Source of the DNA: TMED23 sp964643045
GTDB lineage: Bacteria > Pseudomonadota > Alphaproteobacteria > Rhodospirillales > UBA2165
Direction: 5' to 3'
Assembly: GCA_964643045.1 (NCBI GenBank)
Contig: CAZXSC010000055.1
Span: 1-16,884 of the forward strand
Length of the DNA: 16,884 bases
Shown: piece after piece, positions 1-6,545 of the stretch
How positions within the stretch are numbered: position 1 is the first letter of the stretch
Layout of the letters: each line of letters starts with the position of its first letter
The notes under the pieces: model-generated
What the model saw: the letters and a program-made list of their open reading frames with translations, nothing else
Databases searched by the model: none
Told to the model about the DNA's origin: nothing
Program-made: the position numbers and the translations under genes

Positions 1-56
1 GAACTAACCAAAACTTGATCTATTGATTTGGCTACGAATTATTATTACCGTAGAGG

Positions 57-1328
57 ATGAAATCTCACGAACCCATTCCGACACTCAAAAAAACCACGGC
101 TGGTTTTCGCAATGCAGAGTGGACCATGGAAGGGTTGCCTGACGGAACTTCGGTCAGCGTCTTTCCCCTTCGGACAGAAGATGATGCCGCGTGCAATGGA
201 TTTCTTTATTGGCGGGGAAAGCCGAAAACTGTCATTTGCATCATGCACCCGCGCGAATTTTTGGCGACCCACTACTTGATACCTGATTTGGTCGAAGCAG
301 GGTTTGCTGCTTTTACGCAGACGTCGCGCTCAGTGGGTAACGATCTTAGACTGGAACACGAAGTGGCACTGCTTGATGTTGCCGCGGGTCTTAACCAATT
401 GCGTGAACTTGGCTTCGAGAAAATTGTTCTGTTGGGAAATTCGGGCGGTGCGAGTCTTTACACATTTTACAATCAGCAGGCTGTTCTGGATCCAGAGAAG
501 CGGCTAGAACGGACTCCCGGTGGCAGGCCGGTAAATTTAATGGAGGCGAGTTTGCCTGCGCCCGATGGCTTGGCCTACGTCTCGCCTCATCCCGGACAGG
601 GAATTGTGTTGTTGAACTGTATTGATCCCTCCGTTGTTGATGAGGAGGATGCTTTTTCAATTAATACCGATCTAGATCCATTGAACCCGGAAAATGGCTT
701 TTCCGATCCTCCAAAAAGCTCGAGCTATAAAACCGCATTCGTTAAAAAATATCGTCAGGCTCAGAAGGGGCGTGTTGCCCGATTAGATGAAGTCGCCCTC
801 GAACTCATTGACACTCGTATGTTAGCTCGAAAAAGATTTGGGTCGACCGGTGAAGCAAACGACCGCGTGCTTAGCGTTCATACGCCAGTAATGACCATAT
901 GGCGCACCGCTGCTGACCTTCGCTATTTTGACCTCAGCCTTGATTTTTCGGACCGAAAATATGGCTCAGTTTGGGGGCAAGACCCTTATCAGTCCAACTA
1001 CGGCAGTGTCGGATTTGCACGTTTCTGTTCGCCAGAATCATGGCTTTCAACTTGGTCAGGTTTGACGTCAAAGGCGGCGATGGCTCGGACGGCCCCATCG
1101 GTTGAGCAACCATCTATCCTAATTTCTTATACCGGCGACAACACTGTTTACCCTTCTGATAGCAAAGCTATTTACGAAGCCATTTCCACAAATGATAAAT
1201 CGCAACATAGCATTCGAGGAGACCACCACGGCCATGCGATCACCGTCGGCGAAAAACCAGGTCGTATTGAAGCCGGTGGATTATTGACGGATTGGTTGAG
1301 AGAAAAATTCCCAGCCAGCAAGGAGTAA
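57..1328 (+). CDS. alpha/beta-hydrolase-fold protein, function unknown
   Basis: A 423-residue protein with an alpha/beta hydrolase layout. The nucleophile elbow GNSGG lies at 127-131 (Ser129). An HPRE segment near 64-67 sits where the oxyanion loop is expected. A late acid candidate is Asp361 (YTGDN), and His390, His391 and His393 in a DHHGH cluster supply the catalytic His. The roughly 200 residues between elbow and acid form a large cap or insertion, so it is longer than typical 280-residue hydrolases. There is no signal peptide, so it is probably cytoplasmic. The start is not certain: a purine-rich AGAGG abuts the ATG at 57 with no spacer, an in-frame stop at 51-53 prevents extension, and ATG 126 behind GAGTGG is an alternative that keeps the fold. 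The next gene follows after 4 bases, so they are probably co-transcribed. Substrate unknown; an ester or ring-fission-product hydrolase would fit the neighbour. Confidence 0.8.
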   Translation: MKSHEPIPTLKKTTAGFRNAEWTMEGLPDGTSVSVFPLRTEDDAACNGFLYWRGKPKTVICIMHPREFLATHYLIPDLVEAGFAAFTQTSRSVGNDLRLEHEVALLDVAAGLNQLRELGFEKIVLLGNSGGASLYTFYNQQAVLDPEKRLERTPGGRPVNLMEASLPAPDGLAYVSPHPGQGIVLLNCIDPSVVDEEDAFSINTDLDPLNPENGFSDPPKSSSYKTAFVKKYRQAQKGRVARLDEVALELIDTRMLARKRFGSTGEANDRVLSVHTPVMTIWRTAADLRYFDLSLDFSDRKYGSVWGQDPYQSNYGSVGFARFCSPESWLSTWSGLTSKAAMARTAPSVEQPSILISYTGDNTVYPSDSKAIYEAISTNDKSQHSIRGDHHGHAITVGEKPGRIEAGGLLTDWLREKFPASKE

Positions 1329-1332
1329 GATT

Positions 1333-1917
1333 ATGAGTGAGATTCCACAACCTGAGCTACACGGTGTCCACCACACCGCCTTTCCAACTTGGAAACCAAA
1401 AGAGACTGTAGAGTTTTACCGAGATATTCTTGGCTTAAAAGTACTGCATGCGATTACAGCAAAAGGCTGGGGCCGCGATGTGCACCCAGATTTTCTACAT
1501 TTCTTTTTTGATGCCGGAAACGGTGCCGCTATCGCTTTTTTTTATTATATTGGCATCGAGCCGATGAATGATCAGGCTGGATTGCGTGGTTACCTTGGAA
1601 TGGCCCGCCATACGTCGTGGCGGGTCGAAACAGATGCCGAATTGGTTCAATGGCGGGAGCGTTTAGTTGCCAAGGGAGTCACCATCAGTGAAGAGGTCCA
1701 ACATGAGGTTATTAAATCGCTGTATTTCCGTGATCCAAATGGATACCCACTAGAGATATCTTTGCAGACCCGTAGCTTAGGCAAAGTAGACGCGATGGAT
1801 GCTGCGCTGACTTTGGATGCGATGATAGAAACCTTTGTCGAGGGCGATAGTCCAGAGACTAAAACCATTGAGGATATGTGGCAGCTCAAAGGTGAGATGG
1901 TAAGGGAACTTTCATAA
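1333..1917 (+). CDS. VOC-family (glyoxalase / extradiol dioxygenase-like) protein
   Basis: A 194-residue protein of the vicinal-oxygen-chelate superfamily. The first beta-alpha-beta module starts at HHTAF (13-17) and runs through FYRDILGLKV. The second starts at RHTSWRVE (92-99) and ends in RDPNGYPLEIS (133-143). The likely metal ligands are His14, His93 and Glu141, the usual His/His/Glu set for this fold. Length and the DPNGYPLE ending suit the catechol-2,3-dioxygenase/glyoxalase branch, but the sequence alone does not tell ring cleavage from isomerase or lyase chemistry. AGGAG at 1321-1325, overlapping the stop of the upstream hydrolase, gives a 7-base spacing to the ATG. The stop overlaps the next start (TAATG). 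A hydrolase beside a VOC dioxygenase is a classic meta-cleavage pairing, so a ring-fission role is a reasonable inference. Confidence 0.85.
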   Translation: MSEIPQPELHGVHHTAFPTWKPKETVEFYRDILGLKVLHAITAKGWGRDVHPDFLHFFFDAGNGAAIAFFYYIGIEPMNDQAGLRGYLGMARHTSWRVETDAELVQWRERLVAKGVTISEEVQHEVIKSLYFRDPNGYPLEISLQTRSLGKVDAMDAALTLDAMIETFVEGDSPETKTIEDMWQLKGEMVRELS

Positions 1918-2156
1918 TGGCGATTATCTACGTGCCGGATGTGCCGGAATTTTCTCCATTGGTGGATTTTTCCGAGAGAGCATCTGAATTAAGTGTGACA
2001 AACCACGGCACTTATCGGAAGATTGAGGCAGCCGATAAATTGACGATTTCACGAGTTGATACCGGCATGGACCCGGCGATTTGGTTTAGTGCTTTGGTAG
2101 GTGGATTTGAGGGCAATATTGAAGAATTCAGTGAGCACACCTTAACCATCATTTGA
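1917..2156 (+). CDS. small conserved-looking hypothetical protein (79 aa)
   Basis: I do not recognise this family. The ATG shares its first base with the TAA stop of the VOC gene (TAATG), and AAGGGA at 1902-1907 supplies a ribosome-binding site about 9 bases away. Translational coupling therefore supports it being real. The 79-residue product is acidic, has no membrane segment or signal peptide, and carries no metal-binding cysteine or histidine cluster. Its N-terminus (MAIIYVPDVPEF) looks like a short beta strand followed by a proline-rich turn. It could be a small partner or subunit of the VOC protein; that is inference from the tight coupling only. Confidence 0.65.
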   Translation: MAIIYVPDVPEFSPLVDFSERASELSVTNHGTYRKIEAADKLTISRVDTGMDPAIWFSALVGGFEGNIEEFSEHTLTII

Positions 2157-2234
2157 ACGAATGCTTGGTTAACCGGCGACACGCATTGACTCACCATCCT
2201 CCATCCTATTAGGTTATTTTTTTTGGAGAATGTT

Positions 2235-2936
2235 ATGTCCGAGAATATAGAAGCGTGTATTCCCACAGCAGAGGAACTTTTTGAGAGGGTCAAAAATAAT
2301 AAGGCCAATGTCTCTAAACATCCCTGGAAAGATTGGAATATCTCCAAAGAGGAATGGGTCCATTATCTCCAAGAAAGGATCAAGTGCGATTTAGGCGCGC
2401 CAAAGGAAGGGCAACCGGCTCCAGATTTTACCATGGAACGACTCGATGCAAAGGGGAAAAGAACCAGTGAAATGTTTACCTTATCATCGCTTCTTGACAA
2501 GCCTGTGGCGCTTCTATTTGGCTCGTACACCTGACCACCATTTCGTGCCAAGGCCGTGCGCCTTAACAAAATCTATCAAAGTTATAAAGATCAAGTCGAG
2601 TTTTGTTGCATATATATTAGGGAAGCCCACCCTGAAAATTCTGTTGGTGGCTACAAAACTGAACGCAATAGATCTATCGGTATAATTTTCGACCAACCGA
2701 CTACAATTGAAGAGAGAGGCAATATAGCCGAGGTTTGTGTTTTGAATTTAAACCTTGAAATGCCGATGTACCTTGACGGAATGGACGATGACGCAGAGAA
2801 AAAATATGCGGGTTGGCCAGAGCGGTTATATGTAATAGGTTCTGATCAAAAGATCGCCTATGCCGGAGCAATGGGGCCGATGGGGTTCGATCCCGACGCT
2901 TGGGAAGAGGCTATCAAGGAGCAGTTATCAAAGTAG
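2235..2936 (+). CDS. iodothyronine-deiodinase-like selenoprotein (in-frame UGA read as Sec)
   Basis: Two ORFs in one frame are separated only by TGA at 2532-2534. Read through, they give 233 residues with Sec100. The context FGSYT-U-PPF matches the deiodinase active site (human DIO1, from memory, FGSCT-U-PSF). The next 32 positions align without gaps up to IYIREAH, so Sec100 and His132 have the same spacing as Sec126 and His158 of DIO1. Further downstream, WPERLYVI and a YAGAMGP segment match the family's C-terminal thioredoxin-fold part. No equivalent of DIO1 His174 is visible. Unlike vertebrate deiodinases there is no N-terminal membrane anchor; a GQPAPDF peroxiredoxin-like entry precedes the fold. 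ATG 2235 is chosen because GGAG (2225-2228) lies 6 bases upstream. A TTGACT (2186-2191) could be a -35 box. The substrate is unknown: reductive dehalogenation or a peroxiredoxin-like thiol reaction are both possible. Confidence 0.92.
2550..2564 (+). promoter_or_regulatory. candidate bacterial SECIS hairpin
   Basis: AAGGC (2550-2554) pairs perfectly with GCCTT (2560-2564) around the 5-base loop CGTGC. A possible lower TTT/AAA stem (2541-2543 with 2568-2570) is separated by an internal loop. The apical loop begins 20 bases after the TGA and has a G at its second position followed by U. This fits the general description of bacterial SelB-binding SECIS elements: inside the coding region shortly after UGA, with a G in the first two loop positions. 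The stem is short, so the structure is plausible but not proven. Confidence 0.6.
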
Positions 2937-2999
2937 AATAGACAAGGGGGAGGGTGTGCGGCGAAATACAGGAAAGATCTCCGAGGGGATTTGGATTAC

Positions 3000-3836
3000 A
3001 TGAAACTGGCTGTTTCCGTAGTTTGTATAGCTGTTGCCATTTACCTCGTAATAGTCTTGTTTTTATTCGTATCTCAGCGCAGTTTATTGTATAGGCCTTC
3101 AGTCGGGAAAATATCTCCTGCTGAGTTTGGCGTGCCAGAGATGCGGTCTATTAATTTAAAGACAAAAGATGGTTTAGCTCTGTTAGCTTGGTACAAACCG
3201 CCAACGGATCCGGAGAATTTAACGCTTTTGTACCTTCATGGTAATGCGGGTCATATAGGGTATCGTGCAACGAAGGTGAAGCCATTTTTAGACCGTGGAT
3301 TTGGGGTTTTGCTTCTTTCCTATCGTGGTTATGGACCAAATCAAGGTTCACCAACTGAAGAAAATCTTTATTTAGATGGTCATTCTGGACTTCAATTTCT
3401 GGCAAGCCAACAAATTCCAATATCCAAAGTAGTCATATATGGAGAATCATTAGGAAGTGGCGTGGCTGTCGAATTGGCGCAAAATAAGGCTATTTCAGCA
3501 CTAATTCTTGAAGCCCCCTTTACGTCAATGGCAGAAACCGCCCATCATCACTTTAGATTTTTGCCGACCAATTTTCTTCTACGCGATAAATATGATTCAA
3601 TAAATAAGTTGATTAATATAGATACCAGACTTCTTATTTTGCACGGCAAAAAGGATCAAACGGTGCCGTTCAAGCTTGGAAAAAAATTGTTTGAAGCTGC
3701 CCCAGGACAGAAGGATTTCTACGAATTTTCCGATGCCGGACATAATGATCTTTACGACCATGGTGCGGCTGAGAGGATAATTGGGTATCTTTATGCCGGG
3801 ATGCCTGGGAAAGCAAGTTTAGGCCCTACAAAATGA
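3000..3836 (+). CDS. membrane-anchored alpha/beta hydrolase (BEM46/YfhR-like)
   Basis: A 278-residue hydrolase. Residues 5-25 form one hydrophobic helix, probably an uncleaved anchor. The fold follows with HGNAG (80-84, oxyanion loop), SYRGYG, nucleophile elbow GESLG (Ser150), HGKKDQTVP (Asp219) and AGHND (His248), a complete Ser-Asp-His triad. These motifs and the length match the BEM46/YfhR/ABHD13 group of serine hydrolases, whose natural substrates are mostly unknown. ATG 3000 is chosen because GAGGGG (2983-2988) is 11 bases upstream; the in-frame TTG at 2991 would leave only 2 bases. The stop overlaps the following dioxygenase start by 4 bases (ATGA), so the two are translationally coupled. 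A decayed partial copy of its C-terminal coding region lies at 4531-4637. Confidence 0.88.
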   Translation: MKLAVSVVCIAVAIYLVIVLFLFVSQRSLLYRPSVGKISPAEFGVPEMRSINLKTKDGLALLAWYKPPTDPENLTLLYLHGNAGHIGYRATKVKPFLDRGFGVLLLSYRGYGPNQGSPTEENLYLDGHSGLQFLASQQIPISKVVIYGESLGSGVAVELAQNKAISALILEAPFTSMAETAHHHFRFLPTNFLLRDKYDSINKLINIDTRLLILHGKKDQTVPFKLGKKLFEAAPGQKDFYEFSDAGHNDLYDHGAAERIIGYLYAGMPGKASLGPTK

Positions 3837-4510
3837 GTAATAACAGTGATATAGCTACCGTTATGGAGAAAAGCCATTCAACCAGAAGAAGGTTCTTGTG
3901 GAGGGTAGCAATTTCGGGTCCTTTGTTTTTTGGAACAAATGCTCTACCAAAATGGGCGCAGGCAAGTTTGTTGCCGACACCAGGACAATCCGAAGGACCG
4001 TTTTATCCTATTGACAAACCAATTGACCAAGATGCTGATTTGACTTTCGTGGGCAGTGGTCATAAGCGTGCCTCAGGCGAATTACATATCGTTCAGGGTA
4101 GGGTTTTCAACATCGATGGACAGCCCATACCTCGCGCGCTTGTAGAAATTTGGCAAGCTAACAAATGGGGGCGTTATCAGGACCACCGTGATGATTCCAG
4201 TTTGCCTTGGGATTACAATTTCCAAGGATATGGAAAGACACGAACGGATGAAGACGGGCGTTATACTTTCAAAACGATTAAGCCGGCTGGATATGGCCAA
4301 GGCAGATTTGGACGGACACCTCATATACACTTCAAAGTCAACGGGATCGGTTTTAACGAACTCGTGACCCAGATGTATTTTGCGGACGAACCAGAAAATA
4401 ATAGAGACTTCATTCTTCGCAATACTCAACGTAAAGAAAGCGTCGTAGTTGAATTTAAGCCCGTATCAAGTAGCGAAAAACTTGGCACTTTCGACCTGGT
4501 TTTGACTTAA
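3833..4510 (+). CDS. Tat-exported intradiol ring-cleavage dioxygenase
   Basis: A 225-residue protein with a twin-arginine type leader: STRRRFLW at 16-23, a hydrophobic stretch, then WAQA near 41-44 as a probable cleavage site. The mature part has the intradiol dioxygenase core: GPFYP (55-59), an immunoglobulin-like strand region ending in VEIWQAN (104-110), and the non-haem Fe(III) ligand set Tyr115 (GRYQ), Tyr154 (PAGY), His164 and His166 (PHIHF). The Tyr-Tyr spacing of 39 and the His-x-His pair match the protocatechuate 3,4-dioxygenase beta chain. The family opens catechol-type rings between the two hydroxyls. Export suggests a periplasmic substrate. It lacks a separate alpha-subunit partner nearby, so it is probably homomeric. 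The exact aromatic substrate cannot be told. Confidence 0.9.
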   Translation: MSNNSDIATVMEKSHSTRRRFLWRVAISGPLFFGTNALPKWAQASLLPTPGQSEGPFYPIDKPIDQDADLTFVGSGHKRASGELHIVQGRVFNIDGQPIPRALVEIWQANKWGRYQDHRDDSSLPWDYNFQGYGKTRTDEDGRYTFKTIKPAGYGQGRFGRTPHIHFKVNGIGFNELVTQMYFADEPENNRDFILRNTQRKESVVVEFKPVSSSEKLGTFDLVLT

Positions 4511-4530
4511 TCCGGAAAGCTTCAGTCGGC

Positions 4531-4637
4531 ACTAGACTTCTTATTTTCATGGCAAAAAGGATCAAACAATACCATTTAGGCTTGGCCGCAAATTATTTGT
4601 TTCCGCCCTTGGAGAGAAGGACTTCTGCGAATTTCCT
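4531..4637 (+). pseudogene. decayed copy of the 3' part of the BEM46-like hydrolase gene
   Basis: This stretch aligns along its length with 3624-3731 of the upstream hydrolase. At DNA level CTTCTTATTTT and GGCAAAAAGGATCAAAC are shared. In protein terms 19 of 27 residues agree across KKDQTxPFxLGxKLF through KDFxEF. One base is missing after ATTTT (ATTTTGCACGGC against ATTTTCATGGC), which shifts the frame, and in the KKDQ frame a TAG stop sits at 4533-4535. The active-site elbow and the part beyond EF are absent, so no functional hydrolase is encoded. With the intact copy it forms an imperfect direct repeat flanking the dioxygenase gene. Confidence 0.75.
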
Positions 4638-5024
4638 GTAGCTGTGGCAGCATATGCAGCGGCATCAATCGCTGAAGCGCCTCCATTGCGAACGGCTGTT
4701 TATGCGCTGAGAATAGGTTTGGTAAAATTTATCGTTCCTTTTGTATTTGCGTTTTATCCTGTCCTATTATTAGTCGAAGAGAGTGGCGTGAAATTTGATT
4801 TTTGGGAATTTAGTTCTGCAGTTATTCGGCTTCTAGTTGTTATTTATTTGGTGTCGAGTGCTACTCTTGCGTTTGATCAACGAAGATTACCGGCTTGGGA
4901 AATTATTTTAAGATTAATTTTGGCATTTCTGATTTTGGTTACAATTTTTTGGGTTCACTGGTTAGCTACAGTAATAGTGCTTTTATTCCTGGTTTGGCAT
5001 TATAAGAGTTATAAGCAGGGCTGA
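4635..5024 (+). pseudogene. C-terminal remnant of a TRAP transporter 4TM/12TM fused permease
   Basis: The frame PVAVAAYAAASIA-xxPxRT-xxxxRxGLxKFIVPFVF resembles the conserved end of fused DctQM-type TRAP permeases, where a PP-VA-AAYAAA block precedes an FIVPF helix. About 129 residues remain, with three or four hydrophobic helices (FIVPFVFAFYPVLLLV, a helix around VIRLLVVIYLV, and two at the C-terminus). The full permease would be over 600 residues, so nearly all of it is missing. The frame runs continuously from the hydrolase remnant across the junction (CEF-PVAV), with no ribosome-binding site before the only candidate start, GTG 4644. I read it as a recombination scar, not a working transporter; a short expressed membrane peptide cannot be excluded. 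Confidence 0.72.
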
Positions 5025-5105
5025 AAAATTAATTCGTGACACTTTTGGAACCTGGCTCCTAATGCGACGGGGCTCATATTTAGATTTGTTTGGTTTGCCA
5101 AATAC

Positions 5106-5133
5106 TTGAATTAATGGTCACATGTATTATCAT
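5106..5133 (+). promoter_or_regulatory. candidate sigma-70-type promoter of the ABC transporter operon, with embedded dyad
   Basis: TTGAAT (5106-5111) and TATCAT (5128-5133) are separated by 16 bases and would start transcription about 70 bases before the binding-protein gene. The box overlaps a dyad, ATACTTGA (5102-5109), 8 bases, TCACATGTAT (5118-5127), whose outer arms ATAC..TGA / TCA..GTAT are complementary. The same element with the same spacing occurs upstream of the LigF-like gene at 10462-10489. The repetition raises confidence above that of the hexamers alone. Confidence 0.55.
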
Positions 5134-5213
5134 CAAGATTAACAAAAACGCGCGAGTAAAAAGAATAACGCGGTAAATTTAGTGCAAATAAGTTAAGCAG
5201 GAGGGAGTTTAAT

Positions 5214-6431
5214 ATGAAAAAATTGATGATTATGGGTTTCGCTGTAGTTGCATTGACGGCAATGATGACTAGCGTAACGGAAGCCCGTGAATATAAGATA
5301 GGCTTCATCGGGCCTATGTCGGGTGGTGCCGCACAGCTTGGCCAACAAATGGAGCGTGGCGCCAAGCTCTACATGAAATTACACAAGGGCCAGCTTGGCG
5401 GACACACGATAAAAATGATCGTCCGTGATTCAAAACGTCCTGGTGGGCCAATTGCTAAAGCAGCGGCTCAGGAATTAATTACCCGGGAAAATGTCGAATT
5501 GATAACGGGGTTGATTTTTTCACCTAATGCCATGTCAGTGGCACCCTTGGTGAATAAATCAAAGACGCCCGTTGTAATTATGAATGCTGGTACAACGTTT
5601 ATACCTAATATGTCGCCCCACATGGTGCGCGTCTCTTTTACAATGTGGCAAGCTGGGGTAATAATTGGTGAGCATGCCGCGTCTAATTTAAATTGCAAGA
5701 CAGCGGTTGCTGGTTACACAAATTATCCTCCGGGTAAAGATAGTATTAATGCGTTCCGTAATGGATTTGAAGGAAAGGGTGGCAAGGTTATTGATGAAAT
5801 CCCGATGGGAGGTCCAGGTAAGGTGCCAGATTTTACACCATTTTTTCAGCGCGCTAAAAGTAAGAAGCCAAATTGTTTATATGTTTTCGTGCCAGCTGGT
5901 AATCACGCGGCGGCCGTTGCTAAAACTTATCAAGCCCTTGCCATGCGTAAAGCGGGAATCAAATTGATCGGCCCTGGCGATATCACTCAAGATACCCAAC
6001 TCCAGGGTATGGGTTCGGCGGCCGAAGGTCTCGTAACTGCGCACCATTATCACATGTTTTTAAAGTCATCGGAGAACCAAGCTTTCTTAAAAGCATGGGC
6101 GGCGGAGTATGGAGCAAATAATCCACCAGACTTTGTTGGTGTTGGTGGCTATGATGGCATGGCTGCGGTATATGCGGCGATTAGAGCGGCTAAAGGGGCC
6201 AAGTTGACCTCTGCTACTGCGATGAAGACGCTTAAAGGATGGAAATTTAACAGTCCGCGTGGTCCAATCATGATTGATCCGGAAACACGCGATATTGTAC
6301 AAAATATTTACATATCTATAGTGCGTAAACAGGGAGGTATGTTAGTTCAAGAAACCCAGCAAACCTTCAAGGCTGTTAAAGATAAGTGCAAAGAACTCAA
6401 GCTTGGGAAATGCGGTAAGAAATTATACTAA
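5214..6431 (+). CDS. branched-chain amino acid-type ABC transporter substrate-binding protein
   Basis: A 405-residue periplasmic binding protein of the LivJ/LivK (Peripla_BP_6) class. The Sec signal peptide covers residues 1-24, with probable cleavage after TEA before REYKIGF. The mature N-terminus IGFIGPMSGGAAQLGQQM is the typical first strand and helix of the family, and YTNYPPGKD..AFRNGFEGKGGKV marks the start of the second lobe. A Cys pair (CKELKLGKC) near the C-terminus could form a disulphide. AGGAGGG at 5199-5205 is a strong ribosome-binding site. It is the first gene of a five-gene transporter operon and is followed by a stable hairpin, which would let it be made in excess over the membrane parts. 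In environmental proteobacteria this family also binds aromatic acids, amides and urea, so the ligand is open. Confidence 0.93.
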   Translation: MKKLMIMGFAVVALTAMMTSVTEAREYKIGFIGPMSGGAAQLGQQMERGAKLYMKLHKGQLGGHTIKMIVRDSKRPGGPIAKAAAQELITRENVELITGLIFSPNAMSVAPLVNKSKTPVVIMNAGTTFIPNMSPHMVRVSFTMWQAGVIIGEHAASNLNCKTAVAGYTNYPPGKDSINAFRNGFEGKGGKVIDEIPMGGPGKVPDFTPFFQRAKSKKPNCLYVFVPAGNHAAAVAKTYQALAMRKAGIKLIGPGDITQDTQLQGMGSAAEGLVTAHHYHMFLKSSENQAFLKAWAAEYGANNPPDFVGVGGYDGMAAVYAAIRAAKGAKLTSATAMKTLKGWKFNSPRGPIMIDPETRDIVQNIYISIVRKQGGMLVQETQQTFKAVKDKCKELKLGKCGKKLY

Positions 6432-6459
6432 TCACTGCTAATTTTTGAGTAGTTTATTG

Positions 6460-6487
6460 GCCGGTGGCGTTAAATACCGCCACCGGC
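6460..6487 (+). terminator. strong intra-operon hairpin (partial terminator or mRNA-stabilising stem)
   Basis: GCCGGTGGCG (6460-6469) and CGCCACCGGC (6478-6487) are perfect 10-base complements around an 8-base loop. The stem lies 28 bases after the binding-protein stop. It is followed only by TATTTAGTT, an interrupted T-run, so termination is probably incomplete. Such a stem would protect the upstream mRNA and reduce permease/ATPase expression. Confidence 0.75.
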
Positions 6488-6545
6488 TATTTAGTTCTAG
6501 TGCTTATGATAGGACAAACGTCTGAACTGCTGGATTAGGTCAACT

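Noticed and set aside
1..56. TTGATC near 15-20 as a promoter for the first gene
   Set aside because: No convincing -10 box at 16-18 bases; the region is short and truncated by the window edge.
2223..2534. Stand-alone 5' ORF starting at TTG 2223 and ending at the TGA
   Set aside because: The TTG overlaps the GGAG that serves ATG 2235, and the TGA is the selenocysteine codon of the longer gene.
2556..2936. Stand-alone GTG-started gene after the TGA
   Set aside because: It has no ribosome-binding site, begins in the middle of the thioredoxin fold, and its GTG lies within the SECIS-like loop.
5107..5365. Antisense ORF across the binding-protein gene start and other minus-strand ORFs opposite real genes
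   Set aside because: No family motifs and they mirror well-supported coding frames.
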